Shown: piece after piece, positions 33,709 through 42,854 of the stretch
Layout: each line of letters begins with the position of its first letter
Position numbering within the stretch: position 1 is the stretch's first letter
Assembly: GCF_003217095.1 (NCBI RefSeq)
Contig: NZ_QJSR01000006.1
Span: 199,377-263,376, forward strand
Direction of reading: 5' to 3'
Source of the DNA: Rhizobium sp. PP-CC-3A-592
GTDB taxonomy: Bacteria; Pseudomonadota; Alphaproteobacteria; Rhizobiales; Rhizobiaceae
DNA: 64,000 bases
Translations under genes and position numbers: made by a program
The notes under the pieces: model-generated
Databases searched by the model: none
The model's input: the letters and a program-made list of their open reading frames with translations, nothing else
What the model was told of the DNA's origin: nothing

Positions 33709-34821
33709 ATGTCGACAAGTCTGCAGAACGCGAACATGTCCTTCGATCCCAAACGGCCCCATAACGACCTCTCTCCCCTTCCCCCAGGCGCCGACATTGA
33801 ATCGAAACCAATCCTGCGGGCTTGTATCGGCGCGCGGGCTGCCATTGCAGAACTGAAAGTTGCCGGCCAATTGATCCCGAATCAGGCTGTCCTCATCAAT
33901 TCCATCCCGCTCCTTGAGGCGCAAGCCAGCTCCGAAATAGAAAACATCGTCACGACGACTGACCGCCTGTTTCGCTTCGTCAATGATGAAGGCAACCAGG
34001 CCGACCCGGCCACAAAGGAAGCTCTGCGGTATCGTACAGCTCTGAACCGCGGCTTCCATACGCTGGCGGAGCGCCCCCTTTCTACCGCGACGGCAATCGA
34101 GGTCTGCCGGACAATCAAGGGAGTCGATCTCGATATCCGGGCAACGCCCGGTACGGCCCTGATGAATGAGGTAACTGGCGCGGTTATTTATACGCCGCCG
34201 GAAGGTCAGGATCTTCTGCGCGACAAGCTTACCAATTGGGAAAGGTTCATTCATGAAGCCGAGGACGTCGATCCCCTAATCCGCCTTGCCGTCATGCACT
34301 ACCAGTTTGAAGCCATTCATCCGTTCATCGACGGCAACGGACGTACCGGTCGCGTTCTCAACCTGTTGTACCTCGTTGATCAGGGACTACTGGAAATTCC
34401 GGTTCTGTATCTCAGCCGTCACATCATCCAGAACAAGCAAACCTATTATGACCTTCTGCTCGCGGTAACCGCCGAAGCGACCTGGGAGCCATGGATACTT
34501 TTTATGCTCGAAGCCGTCCGCGCGACCGCCGAATGGTCAACCGCAAAGATTCGCGCCATCCGGGAGCTTCTCGATCAGACCGCAGAGCGTCTGCGGCGGG
34601 AAGCTCCCCGGATTTACACGCGCGAACTCGCCGAGGTCATCTTCGTCAATCCGTATTGCCGCATCGGTGATCTTGTCTCGACCGGTATCGCGCAGCGGCA
34701 AGCAGCGTCCACGTATCTGAAGACGCTTGTCGGTCTGGGGCTGCTTCAGGAGGTGAAATCCGGTCGTGAAAATCTCTACATCAATCCCGCACTGTTGACC
34801 CTGCTGTCAGACAAAAATTGA
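33709..34821 (+). CDS. Fic-domain protein (AMPylation/nucleotidyl transfer) with C-terminal winged helix
   Basis: 370 residues from the ATG at 33709; 33736 is an alternative, and both lack a clear ribosome site. The Fic core is HPFIDGNGRTGR (204-215), complete and presumably active. An inhibitory alpha-inh motif Ser74-xxx-Glu78-Asn79 (SSEIEN) lies in the N-terminal region, marking a class II Fic in which Glu78 blocks ATP. The C-terminal part reads as a winged helix (RIGDLVSTGIAQRQAASTYLKTLVGLGLL) ending in ENLYINP. Family members modify Ser, Thr or Tyr of target proteins. Less GC-rich than most neighbours and standing alone beside decayed genes, it may have been acquired. Confidence 0.92.
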   Translation: MSTSLQNANMSFDPKRPHNDLSPLPPGADIESKPILRACIGARAAIAELKVAGQLIPNQAVLINSIPLLEAQASSEIENIVTTTDRLFRFVNDEGNQADPATKEALRYRTALNRGFHTLAERPLSTATAIEVCRTIKGVDLDIRATPGTALMNEVTGAVIYTPPEGQDLLRDKLTNWERFIHEAEDVDPLIRLAVMHYQFEAIHPFIDGNGRTGRVLNLLYLVDQGLLEIPVLYLSRHIIQNKQTYYDLLLAVTAEATWEPWILFMLEAVRATAEWSTAKIRAIRELLDQTAERLRREAPRIYTRELAEVIFVNPYCRIGDLVSTGIAQRQAASTYLKTLVGLGLLQEVKSGRENLYINPALLTLLSDKN

Positions 34822-34919
34822 ACTGATCCAATACGATTGCATGGCCTGAAGGGTCGAATTCGATCTCCGTATACACTTCGATCAAGCCGCCGTTCCAAGA
34901 AAACGTAGCGCATTCGCAA

Positions 34920-34942
34920 GGCGCCCTCTCTGCAAGGGCGCC
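34920..34942. terminator. Hairpin about 100 bases after the fic gene
   Basis: GGCGCCCT (34920-34927) pairs perfectly with AGGGCGCC (34935-34942). No T tract follows. A minus-strand frame (34781-35047) runs through it, with a plausible protein-like stretch ending VYTEIEFDPSGHAIVL, but no reliable start or family could be assigned. Confidence 0.4.
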
Positions 34943-35034
34943 CCTGCTGACCGCAACTTCCTGTTGGAAATGGATCTGCACTGAAGCGTTAGCCGCATCC
35001 GGTTCAGATCCAGCACGACAGGGAGCCCTGTCTA

Positions 35035-35319
35035 TGCGCCGCGCCATCCATCCGAGATCGCCGTGCTCGCCAAGCCAGAGCCATGCGCTTTATGCCCGGC
35101 GCCAAACACTTCCGCGCCGCTTGCGATGAAGGATCGCAATTTCCAGTCGGCGCGCGTGCTTCGCAGGATGGAGGTCGTCTCGGCCTGCTGGAACTCGCCG
35201 GCGATCCGCCGCATCGTCTCGTTGCTCAGGTCGTCGGCTCCTTGCACCACGGCGAGCGGATTGCCCGTCAAAGGCACATCCGCGAAGACATCTATGATGC
35301 CAGCGATCAAATCGACCAT
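35035..35319 (-). pseudogene. Truncated PhzF-family protein gene (N-terminal third)
   Basis: About 80 residues from the ATG at 35319 (GGGAGAGG upstream) match the start of PhzF-like isomerases: IDVFADVPLTGNPLAVV, then ADDLSNETMRRIAGEF and ETTSIL, and ADWKLRSF before a changed FGAGHKAHG. Family members have about 280 residues; the rest is absent and the frame drifts off before the stop at 35032. It is therefore a fragment, not a working gene. Confidence 0.75.
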
Positions 35320-35448
35320 TTTTCTGCCTCTCCCGAATGCGATCGCCTCTTCAGGTGGGGAGGTTTGAAGCTCCGGCGATAGGGAGAAGGTGCTCCGCGA
35401 GCCATCGACGGAGCACCGTTCCGGACAGCAGCGCCGACAGGTTACCCG

Positions 35449-35640
35449 ATGGGCTTCGATCTGCCGGGAACTGAAAAAACCGGCTTTGTTAGCAAAAAAA
35501 GACACAAGGACCTCGATTACTGGCAGGATCTTGCGAGAACCCTGGAGCGCGGCATCTTCGACGGGATCTTTATCGCGGATGTCATCGGCTATTACGAAGT
35601 CTACAAAGGGTCGAATCGGGAAGGCGCGAAGCTGAGGTGA
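35449..35640 (+). pseudogene. Fragment of a luciferase-like (NtaA/SnaA/DszA) FMN monooxygenase, N-terminal part
   Basis: DLDYWQDLARTLERGIFDGIFIADVIGYYEVYKGS is the typical early region of this monooxygenase family, whose members have about 440 residues. Only about 60 codons remain before a stop. A C-terminal piece of the same family appears immediately downstream on the opposite strand, so the gene has been broken and partly inverted. Confidence 0.7.
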
Positions 35641-35649
35641 CGGAGGCAG

Positions 35650-35850
35650 GCGGCGCAAACCTACCGCATCGTACGCCGTCTCGCTCATCAGGTCGGACAC
35701 CACACGCCGTGCGCCAGAATATCGTGAACGCTCCAGCCCTCGCGTGCGATCTTGAGCGCGTGGGCCGAACGGGGATCCATAGGCCGACAGGGACCCGTCA
35801 AAGCGGGCCGGGTCAAGTTTCACTCCCAGCATCTGCTGGAGGTAGGCCAC
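35650..35850 (-). pseudogene. Fragment of a luciferase-like monooxygenase, C-terminal part, frameshifted and inverted
   Basis: The minus strand reads AYLQQMLGVKLDPARFDGSL down to about 35776. After a shift of one base it continues DPRSAHALKIAREGWSVHDILAHG. Both blocks fit the C-terminal region of NtaA-type monooxygenases (LLGVDLS-like, then ALKIAREEGLTVRELL-like). Recognition is by eye. Together with the plus-strand fragment it suggests one ancestral gene scrambled by inversion. Confidence 0.5.
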
Positions 35851-35886
35851 CCGCTATTAAAACGTCCTTCCGGTCAACTCCCGGAG

Positions 35887-36792
35887 CTATGTTGTGGCTG
35901 CCAAGCTGTGTTCAAAGTCGCAAAGCTCTATCCCCAGCTGTGCAATCTCCTCGAAGAACAGGCTGTTGTAGTCGTTGCGGTATGTGATGAAATATTCGAG
36001 CTTCGGCAGGCGAAGTGCGGATCTGATAATCCGAAGACGACCATCCGTGACATAGCGGCTGAAGAAGGCCTTGGGCAGGATGGTGATGCCCAAGCCGTGG
36101 GCTGCAAGCTCGGCAAGGGCAGCCATGTTGTTGCATGAGATCGTTTTCATGAAGGGCATCCGCGGGTTGTCGATGACGTCCTGCAAGATGGGGCGCAGCA
36201 TGGAACCGGCCGACTGGATGAGCAGCGGGAACGTCAGCATGTCCTCGCGGCTGAGCTCGGCGCTGCCGCTGTAAAGCTTCGGGCTGCACATCCACACCAG
36301 CTCGATTTCCCCCAGCGGCATGTTCACGAATTGGGGATGCTGGATGAGGCGGGGGCAGATGACGAAGTCGATGCGCCGCTCGTTCAGCCGCTCCAGCAGA
36401 CCCGATGTCAGGTCGATTTCCGGTTCGAGCGAGATACCGGGATAGCGTTCCATGATTGTTGCCAGAAGCTGCGGCAGCCACGAGAGTGCCACAAGGTCAG
36501 TCACGCCGAGCCGGAACCGAAAGGGCGGTGCATTGGCGGTGCGCGCGGTGAGCGTCAGCCGGTCGTTCAGTCGCAGCATCTGTTCAGCAATGTCTCGAAT
36601 GTCCTGCCCCTTGCTCGTCAGGATCGATTGACGGCTGGAACGATCGAACAGCGGCACCGGGAACTTTCCCTCCAACTCTCCGATACGTTTGGAGATCGTC
36701 GATTGGGTCACGTTCAGATAGGATCCGGCGGCCTCGAAGCTGCCGAGCGTCGAGACCCAATAGAGAGCTTCCAGCTGCTTCAACGTGAACAT
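35887..36792 (-). CDS. LysR-family transcriptional regulator
   Basis: 301 residues from the ATG at 36792 (GCGAGGTG upstream). The helix-turn-helix is GSFEAAGSYLNVTQSTISKRIGEL and the effector domain follows from about residue 90 (RFRLGVTDLVALSWLP). It is divergent from the RraA-like gene and oligopeptide-type transporter operon, which it most likely controls, and a perfect 14-bp inverted repeat lies between them. Confidence 0.92.
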   Translation of the reverse strand: MFTLKQLEALYWVSTLGSFEAAGSYLNVTQSTISKRIGELEGKFPVPLFDRSSRQSILTSKGQDIRDIAEQMLRLNDRLTLTARTANAPPFRFRLGVTDLVALSWLPQLLATIMERYPGISLEPEIDLTSGLLERLNERRIDFVICPRLIQHPQFVNMPLGEIELVWMCSPKLYSGSAELSREDMLTFPLLIQSAGSMLRPILQDVIDNPRMPFMKTISCNNMAALAELAAHGLGITILPKAFFSRYVTDGRLRIIRSALRLPKLEYFITYRNDYNSLFFEEIAQLGIELCDFEHSLAATT

Positions 36793-36805
36793 GGGCACCT
36801 CGCAT

Positions 36806-36849
36806 GAAAAAAAGCGATATGGATAGAGGCATTTTTATCGCTTTTTTTC
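36806..36849. promoter_or_regulatory. Perfect 14-bp inverted repeat, probable LysR binding region
   Basis: GAAAAAAAGCGATA (36806-36819) and TATCGCTTTTTTTC (36836-36849) are exact inverses separated by 16 bases. It lies 14 bases upstream of the lysR start and about 90 before the RraA-like gene. LysR sites are usually imperfect dyads, so this long perfect one is striking. Operator role is inferred. Confidence 0.65.
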
Positions 36850-36938
36850 GGAATAGCGCAAGTTTAGGTTTTCGGTTGTCGGAAGGCCTTGGGCGAGGCT
36901 TTCATAAAGGTCCAGGCCTCGAGCCTTCAGGAGGAGAC

Positions 36939-37568
36939 ATGACGATCGAAGAAAATGCAGCCCCGCAGCCGGTAGATCCTAGCCTGATCACCGAGTATCG
37001 CGGCGTCGCCACGTCCATCATCAGCGACAACCTGTCCCGCCTGCCGGGTGCAACCGGCGTGCTGCCCTATCATGCCGGCGGTCCGCTCATCGGAACGGCG
37101 CTGACGGTGAAGACGCGCAACGGCGACAATCTCGCCATTCACGCCGCACTGAAGATGGCCCGCCGCGGCGATGTCATCGTGGTCGATGGCGGCGGCGATG
37201 TCAGCCAGGCGCTGATTGGCGAAATCATCCTGACGCATGCCGAGTCCATCGGTGTCGCCGGCTTCGTGATCGACGGCGCCATCCGCGACGTCTCGGCGAT
37301 CCGCGCGTCAGACCTGCCGTGTTATGCCCGGGGCGTGACCCACAAGGGTCCTTACAAGAACGGTCCGGGATCTCTCAATGTCCCCGTCTCGATCGGTGGA
37401 CTGGTCGTCCATCCCGGCGATCTCATCGTGGGCGACGACGACGGCGTGGTTGCGCTGTCGCCGCAGGTGGCCGTGGATCTGCTGCCGGGCATCCGGGCGC
37501 AGGAGGAGCGCGAACGGGTGAAGATTGCCAAATTCAAGGAGGCGCGGCTGCAGCTTGTGAGAGCCTGA
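36939..37568 (+). CDS. RraA-like aldolase/decarboxylase (HMG/CHA aldolase type)
   Basis: 209 residues from an ATG with GGAGGAG upstream. Early TSIISDNLSRLPG, then DVIVVDGGGDVSQALIGEI and VAGFVIDGAIRDVSAI, whose Arg-Asp pair is the substrate/metal site of 4-hydroxy-4-methyl-2-oxoglutarate aldolases. PVSIGGLVVHPGDLIVGDDDGVV completes the fold. True RraA lacks aldolase activity but keeps much of this sequence; the catabolic context favours an enzyme that cleaves a 4-hydroxy-2-oxo acid or decarboxylates oxaloacetate. It precedes and probably shares an operon with the transporter genes. Confidence 0.85.
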   Translation: MTIEENAAPQPVDPSLITEYRGVATSIISDNLSRLPGATGVLPYHAGGPLIGTALTVKTRNGDNLAIHAALKMARRGDVIVVDGGGDVSQALIGEIILTHAESIGVAGFVIDGAIRDVSAIRASDLPCYARGVTHKGPYKNGPGSLNVPVSIGGLVVHPGDLIVGDDDGVVALSPQVAVDLLPGIRAQEERERVKIAKFKEARLQLVRA

Positions 37569-37616
37569 GCCGTCTCACCGAACAGGTCCATTCGAACGAC
37601 AATGAGGAGAACGTCG

Positions 37617-39146
37617 TTGAATTTCTGGAAATCCATCGCGCTGGTCGCGTCGACCGCTCTGATCGCCCCCGCCAGCCTTGCGCATGCGCAGGACGCGACG
37701 GCCGTCACCATCGTGCTTCCCGCAGGTCCCGACCGGCTCGACCCCTGCGAGACGCCTCGCTCCGTCATCGGCCGCATTATCAAGCAGAACGTCGTGGAGA
37801 CGCTGGTCGAGCTGGACTATGCCAATCAGAAGACGCTGCCGCGGCTGGCGACAAGCTGGGAGCAGACCGCACCGACCGAGTGGGTGTTCAAGCTCCGGCC
37901 GGGTATCGCCTTTCATGACGGTACGCCCTTCGACGCCAAGTCCGTCGTCCACTCGCTGGAGCGCACCAACGATCCAGCGCTGACCTGCATCACCCGTACC
38001 AAATATCTCGACGGCATCGCCATCAAGGCTGTGGAGGTCGATCCGCAGACGGTGAAGTTCACGACCAAGACGGCGGTGCCGATCCTGCCGACGCTTCTCG
38101 CCCAGCTCACCATTTCCTCAGTCAACACACCGAAGGGCGAATACACCGCCAAGCCTATCGGCACGGGTCCCTACACATTCGATCACTGGACGCAGGGTGA
38201 GAATGTCGGCCTGTTGAGGAACGATGCCTACTGGGGCGACAAGCCCGTGATCGACAAGGCCACCTATGTCTGGCGCACGGAGTCCTCCGTGGCGGCCGCC
38301 ATGGTGGAGACCGGCGAAGCCGATCTCGCCTTCTCCATCGCGCCACAGGATGCGACCAATCCGGAGACGGACAAGGTCTATCCGAACTCCGACAGCGCGC
38401 TGTTCCGACTGTCCGTCGACATTCCCCCGCTCAACGACGTCCGCGTGCGCAAGGCGATCAATTTGGCCATCGACCGCAAGGCGTTCCTTGGCAGCGTCAT
38501 CAGCGACAAGGCGGAACTCGCCATGCAGCAGGTCGGCCCGAGCGCGCTCGGCTTCAATCCCAACCTGAAGCCCTGGGCTTACGATCCGGAGCAAGCGCAG
38601 AAGTTGCTCGCCGAAGCCAAGGCGGATGGTGTGGATGTCGATCGCGAGATCCGCATGATCGGCCGCCCGGCGATGTTTGCCAACTCCAACGAATTCGTTG
38701 AGGCGTCCGCCGAGATGCTGCGGGCGGTCGGCTTCAACATCAAGCTCGAAAACCTCGAAATGACGCAATGGCTGAAGATGGCGAACAAGCCCTTTTCGCC
38801 GGACCGGGCGCCCAACATCTTCCTGACCATGCACGACAACAACAGCGGCGATGCGGCGTTCACGGCCTTCTTCAAGTATCATTCCAATGGGCGTCAGAGC
38901 GAGCTTCACGACCCGGCGCTGGACGCCCTGATCGTCAGCGCCGGCACCAAATCCGGCGACGAGCGGGTGAAGGAATACAACGAGGTCTTCCGCAAGATCT
39001 ATGAGGACGTCGTCGCCGACGTGCCGCTGTTCCACATGGTCAACTATATGCGCGTGGGCAAACGGCTGGATTTCACCCCGACGATCGCCAATGCCGTCGA
39101 GCTGCAGTTGGCCCGGCTGAAACTGGCCGACAAGGCGACTGACTGA
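37617..39146 (+). CDS. Oligopeptide-type ABC importer, substrate-binding protein (SBP family 5)
   Basis: 509 residues from a TTG with GAGGAG seven bases upstream; the ATG five codons earlier has no ribosome site. Signal peptide ends SLAHA. Family 5 features include LPAGPDRLDPCETPRS, IKQNVVETLVE, WEQTAPTEWVFKLRPGIAFHDGTPFDAKSV and GTGPYTFDHW. The ligand may be a peptide, but members also take opines, sugars and acids; the RraA-like enzyme next door suggests an organic acid or derivative. Confidence 0.93.
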   Translation: MNFWKSIALVASTALIAPASLAHAQDATAVTIVLPAGPDRLDPCETPRSVIGRIIKQNVVETLVELDYANQKTLPRLATSWEQTAPTEWVFKLRPGIAFHDGTPFDAKSVVHSLERTNDPALTCITRTKYLDGIAIKAVEVDPQTVKFTTKTAVPILPTLLAQLTISSVNTPKGEYTAKPIGTGPYTFDHWTQGENVGLLRNDAYWGDKPVIDKATYVWRTESSVAAAMVETGEADLAFSIAPQDATNPETDKVYPNSDSALFRLSVDIPPLNDVRVRKAINLAIDRKAFLGSVISDKAELAMQQVGPSALGFNPNLKPWAYDPEQAQKLLAEAKADGVDVDREIRMIGRPAMFANSNEFVEASAEMLRAVGFNIKLENLEMTQWLKMANKPFSPDRAPNIFLTMHDNNSGDAAFTAFFKYHSNGRQSELHDPALDALIVSAGTKSGDERVKEYNEVFRKIYEDVVADVPLFHMVNYMRVGKRLDFTPTIANAVELQLARLKLADKATD

Positions 39147-39224
39147 TTATCCGGCGGCGTGCCTCCCCTCCAAGGGGGCGCGTCGTGTCCGACCATCGAT
39201 CCACATCCGGCGGAGGAGGCTGAT

Positions 39225-40142
39225 ATGGGTTCTTTCATCTTCAAGCGATCGTTGCAGAGCGTGTTCTCGCTCGTGGCGCTGATCATTCTCATCTTCTTTC
39301 TGGCCCGCATGACCGGCTCGCCTGCGGACCTCTATCTGCCGCAGGATGCGTCCGCTGAAGCGCGCTTCCAGTTCAACGAGCAGTACGGGTTCAACGATCC
39401 GCTGATCGAACAGTTCGGCCGCTTCCTGTGGGGGCTCCTACATTTCGACATGGGCCAGTCGCTGCAGTTCTCGCGTCCCGCCGTTGATGTCGTGCTGCAG
39501 GCCTTTCCGACGACGCTGGCACTCGCGGCCATCACAATGCCGCTCGTCCTGCTGGTGTCGATCATCACCGGATCGCTCGCAGCCTACCGCCCCGGCGGCA
39601 TCTTCGACCGGCTGGCCAGCATTCTCTCGTTGGTCGGGGCAAGCACGCCGAACTTCTGGGTGGCCATCGTTGGCGTCCTCGTCTTCGCCGTCACGCTGAG
39701 GGTGCTACCGACATCCGGCACCGGCACCGCCCTACACTGGATCCTGCCCGTCGGCGTTCTCATGCTGCGGCCGACCGGCGTGCTCGTGCAGGTCGTGCGG
39801 ACGTCCATGATGACGGCCCTGTCCTCCACCTACATCAAGACGGCGCGCGCCAAGGGCGTCGGCTCCCGTGCCATCGTCTTTGTGCATGCGCTTCGCAACG
39901 GCCTGCTCCCGGTCATCACGGTCGCAAGTGACCAGGCCGCCGGCATCGTCAACGGCGCCGTCATCGTGGAAACCGTGTTCGGCTTTCCCGGCATCGGCAA
40001 GCTGATGATCGACTCGGTCCTGCTGCGGGACTTCGCCGTCATTCAGGCCGCTGTGCTCGTCACGGCGCTCGCCGTCTTCGTCATCAACATCATCGTGGAT
40101 ATCGCCTATGCCCTCGTCGACCCGCGCATTCGGTACAGCTGA
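39225..40142 (+). CDS. Oligopeptide-type ABC importer, permease (DppB type)
   Basis: 305 residues with six membrane segments; GGAGGAGG precedes the start. The N-terminal region RRSLQS-like (FIFKRSLQSVFSLVALIIL) and SPADLYLP, the EAA motif YIKTARAKGVGSRAIVFVHALRNGLLP and the end VFGFPGIGKLMIDSVLLRD are typical of DppB/OppB. A small C-rich/G-rich hairpin sits in the 78-base gap before it. Confidence 0.94.
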   Translation: MGSFIFKRSLQSVFSLVALIILIFFLARMTGSPADLYLPQDASAEARFQFNEQYGFNDPLIEQFGRFLWGLLHFDMGQSLQFSRPAVDVVLQAFPTTLALAAITMPLVLLVSIITGSLAAYRPGGIFDRLASILSLVGASTPNFWVAIVGVLVFAVTLRVLPTSGTGTALHWILPVGVLMLRPTGVLVQVVRTSMMTALSSTYIKTARAKGVGSRAIVFVHALRNGLLPVITVASDQAAGIVNGAVIVETVFGFPGIGKLMIDSVLLRDFAVIQAAVLVTALAVFVINIIVDIAYALVDPRIRYS

Positions 40143-40143
40143 G

Positions 40144-41070
40144 ATGGCCGCCCCCATCGCGCTCACCGTCAGGCCCGCCGCGCCGTCCTCCGGCGTCCGG
40201 GAGATCCTCGGCCTACTCTGGCAGGACAAGGTGGCCACCGTCTCGGCAGCCCTCCTGACCCTCGTCCTCGCCTGCGTCCTCTTCGGACCCTGGCTGCTCG
40301 CCGATCAGGCGCGCGCTCTCAACCTCATGGCGCGCAACGCCCCGCCGTTCTCGATCGACAAGGGATGGCTGTTCGTGCTCGGCGCCGACGCGCTCGGCCG
40401 CAGCCTGCTCGCCCGTATCGTCGTCGCCAGCCAGAACACGATGCTGATCGCGGTCAGCGCGGTCGCCATCTCCGTCGCCATCGGCGGCATTCTCGGCCTC
40501 ATCGCCGGCTACAAGGGCGGATGGGCGAGCGCCGTCCTCTTGCGGCTCGCGGATGCGATCATGAGCTTTCCGTCCATGCTTCTTGCGGTCATCGTGCTCT
40601 TCGTGTTCGACCCGGGCGTCGTCAACGTCATTCTGGTGCTTGCCGTCTCCCGCATTCCGATCTTCCTGCGCACGGTGCGCGCAGAGGTGCTGGAGATCAA
40701 GGAGCGCATGTTCGTCGTTGCCGCCCGCGCCATGGGCGCCCGGACCGACCGTGTGCTTCTGCGCCATGTCGCGCCAATGATCCTGCCGACCATCATCAAC
40801 CTCGCGGCCCTCGAGATCGCCTTTGTGATGCTCGTGGAGTCCGGCCTTTCCTTCCTCGGCATCGGCATCCAGCCGCCCGAGGTGACCTGGGGTCTGATGG
40901 TCGCCGACGGCCGCAACTATCTCGGCTCCGCCTGGTGGCTCGCCTTCTGGCCCGGCGTCGCGATCATGCTCGTCACCATGGCCCTCAACCTTCTTTCCAA
41001 TTGGCTCCGCGTCGTTACCGATCCGGTCGAACGCTGGCGCCTCCAGACATCGGTAGGCAGACATGACTGA
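40144..41070 (+). CDS. Oligopeptide-type ABC importer, permease (DppC type)
   Basis: 308 residues from the ATG one base after the DppB stop codon. It has the extra N-terminal helix of DppC proteins (TVSAALLTLVLACVLFGPWLL), LGADALGRSLLARIV, and the EAA loop ERMFVVAARAMGARTDRVLLRHVAPMILP. It overlaps the ATPase gene by eight bases. Confidence 0.94.
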   Translation: MAAPIALTVRPAAPSSGVREILGLLWQDKVATVSAALLTLVLACVLFGPWLLADQARALNLMARNAPPFSIDKGWLFVLGADALGRSLLARIVVASQNTMLIAVSAVAISVAIGGILGLIAGYKGGWASAVLLRLADAIMSFPSMLLAVIVLFVFDPGVVNVILVLAVSRIPIFLRTVRAEVLEIKERMFVVAARAMGARTDRVLLRHVAPMILPTIINLAALEIAFVMLVESGLSFLGIGIQPPEVTWGLMVADGRNYLGSAWWLAFWPGVAIMLVTMALNLLSNWLRVVTDPVERWRLQTSVGRHD

Positions 41071-42694
41071 TCAGCCGCTTCTCGACATCCGCAATCTCTC
41101 GATCGATTTCCCCAACCGCCACGGCGTCGTCCACGCTGTTGCCGACGTCAGCTGGTCCGTCAATTCGGGCGAAACACTGGCGATCCTCGGCGAAAGCGGC
41201 TCCGGCAAGAGCGTCAGCGCATCGGCGGTGATGGATCTGGTGGATGCGCCGCCGGCGCTCATCACCAGCGGCGAGATCCTCTATCGCGGTCGCGATCTTT
41301 TGAAGACGCCGCGTGCGGAACGCCGCAAGATCAATGGGAAGAACATCTCGATGATCTTCCAGGATCCGCTGGCCGCCCTCAATCCGGTCTATCCCGTCGG
41401 CTGGCAGATCGCCGAGACGCTGCGGGTCCACGGCGTCGACAAGGCGACGGCACATGCCCGCGTGATCGATCTCCTCGGCCGCGTCGGCATTGCCGATCCG
41501 GAACGTCGGGCGAGGCAATACCCGCACCAGTTTTCCGGCGGCCAACGCCAGCGCATCATGATCGCGTCGGCCATCGCACTCGAGCCCGACCTGCTCATTG
41601 CCGACGAGTCGACCAGCGCGCTCGACGTGACGGTCCAGGCGCAGGTTCTGAAACTTCTCAAGGAGCTGCAGGCCGAAAGCGGCATGGGTCTCGTGCTGAT
41701 CACGCACGATCTTGGCGTGGTGGAAAAGGTGGCCGACCGCGTGGTGGTTATGCAGAACGGCCGGATCGTCGAGGCGGGTACGGCAACTGCCATCATGACG
41801 ACGCCCCAGCATCCCTATACCCGCAAGCTGATCGACGCGATGCCCGGGCGCCATGGATTCCAGCCGCAACCGGCCGTAGCCGGAAGCGAGCGTCCCCTGC
41901 TGGAGGTGCGCAATGTTTCGCGCGTCTATGGCGTCCTGCCAGGCAAGGTCGCCGAAATTGGCTCGAACGCCGTTAAGGCCGTGGACGATGCGAGCTTCGT
42001 CCTGAACAAGGGAGAAACGCTCGGCATCGTCGGCGAGTCCGGCTCGGGCAAATCGACCCTTGCCCGCATGCTGCTCGGTCTCGACAAGCCGACGCTCGGT
42101 ACGATCCACTTCGACGGCCACGACCTCAATGCGATGTCGACGGCCGAGACGTTCAAGGTGCGGCGGCGGATGCAGTTCGTCTTCCAGGACCCCACGGCCT
42201 CGCTCAACCCGCGCATGACGGTCGGCCAGATCGTCTCGGAGCCCTGGGCTATCCATGCCGACGTTCTGGAAAAGCCGCTCTGGCGCGACCATGCCATCGA
42301 TCTTCTGGAACGGGTCGGCCTGAAGGCCGATCAGATCGACCGGCATCCGCACCAGTTCTCCGGCGGCCAGCGCCAGCGCATTGCCATCGCCCGGGCGCTG
42401 GCGCTCCAGCCGGATGTCATCGTCTGCGACGAGGCGGTGTCGGCGCTCGACGTTTCCGTACAGGCGCAGGTGATCGACCTCCTCAAGACGCTTCGTCGCG
42501 ATTTCGGCCTCTCCTACATCTTCATCGCCCACGACCTCGCGCTGATCCGCGACTTCGCAACCTCTACCATTGTGATGTATCGGGGTCAGATCGTTGAGCA
42601 GGGGCCAACGGAGTCCGTCTATCGAGATCCGCAACACGCCTACACGAAGCGTCTCCTTCAGGCGAGCGACGCAGACCTCTCCAACGCAGCCTGA
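41063..42694 (+). CDS. Oligopeptide-type ABC importer, fused double ATPase (DppD-DppF)
   Basis: 543 residues holding two complete nucleotide-binding domains. The first has GESGSGKSV near residue 48, FSGGQRQRIMIA and LLIADESTSALD. The second has GESGSGKST near residue 323, FSGGQRQRIAIARAL and VIVCDEAVSALD. Each half is followed by an oligopeptide/dipeptide transporter C-terminal segment (HPYTRKLIDA and HAYTKRLLQA). The fusion replaces the usual two separate genes, a common arrangement in rhizobia. Confidence 0.95.
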   Translation: MTDQPLLDIRNLSIDFPNRHGVVHAVADVSWSVNSGETLAILGESGSGKSVSASAVMDLVDAPPALITSGEILYRGRDLLKTPRAERRKINGKNISMIFQDPLAALNPVYPVGWQIAETLRVHGVDKATAHARVIDLLGRVGIADPERRARQYPHQFSGGQRQRIMIASAIALEPDLLIADESTSALDVTVQAQVLKLLKELQAESGMGLVLITHDLGVVEKVADRVVVMQNGRIVEAGTATAIMTTPQHPYTRKLIDAMPGRHGFQPQPAVAGSERPLLEVRNVSRVYGVLPGKVAEIGSNAVKAVDDASFVLNKGETLGIVGESGSGKSTLARMLLGLDKPTLGTIHFDGHDLNAMSTAETFKVRRRMQFVFQDPTASLNPRMTVGQIVSEPWAIHADVLEKPLWRDHAIDLLERVGLKADQIDRHPHQFSGGQRQRIAIARALALQPDVIVCDEAVSALDVSVQAQVIDLLKTLRRDFGLSYIFIAHDLALIRDFATSTIVMYRGQIVEQGPTESVYRDPQHAYTKRLLQASDADLSNAA

Positions 42695-42778
42695 GCGTCT
42701 GGAACCTCAAAAGAGCAAAGCCCTAGGCACATTCGCCGTTCCGTTCGCGCGACCGAGGAGACCGAATGTCCCAGCGAA

Positions 42779-42845
42779 TTGACCCGGAATGTCGATTTTC
42801 CGTCTGAACGATCCCGCTGGGAGGGAACCCTGTGGGCCGGGTCAA
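42779..42845. terminator. Inverted repeat between convergent transporter and methylmalonyl-CoA operons
   Basis: TTGACCCGG (42779-42787) and CCGGGTCAA (42837-42845) are exact inverses around a 49-base loop. It occupies most of the 160-base gap between the two convergent operons, ten bases from the epimerase stop. A terminator or a decayed repeat element are both possible. Confidence 0.45.
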
Positions 42846-42854
42846 CACTTATAC

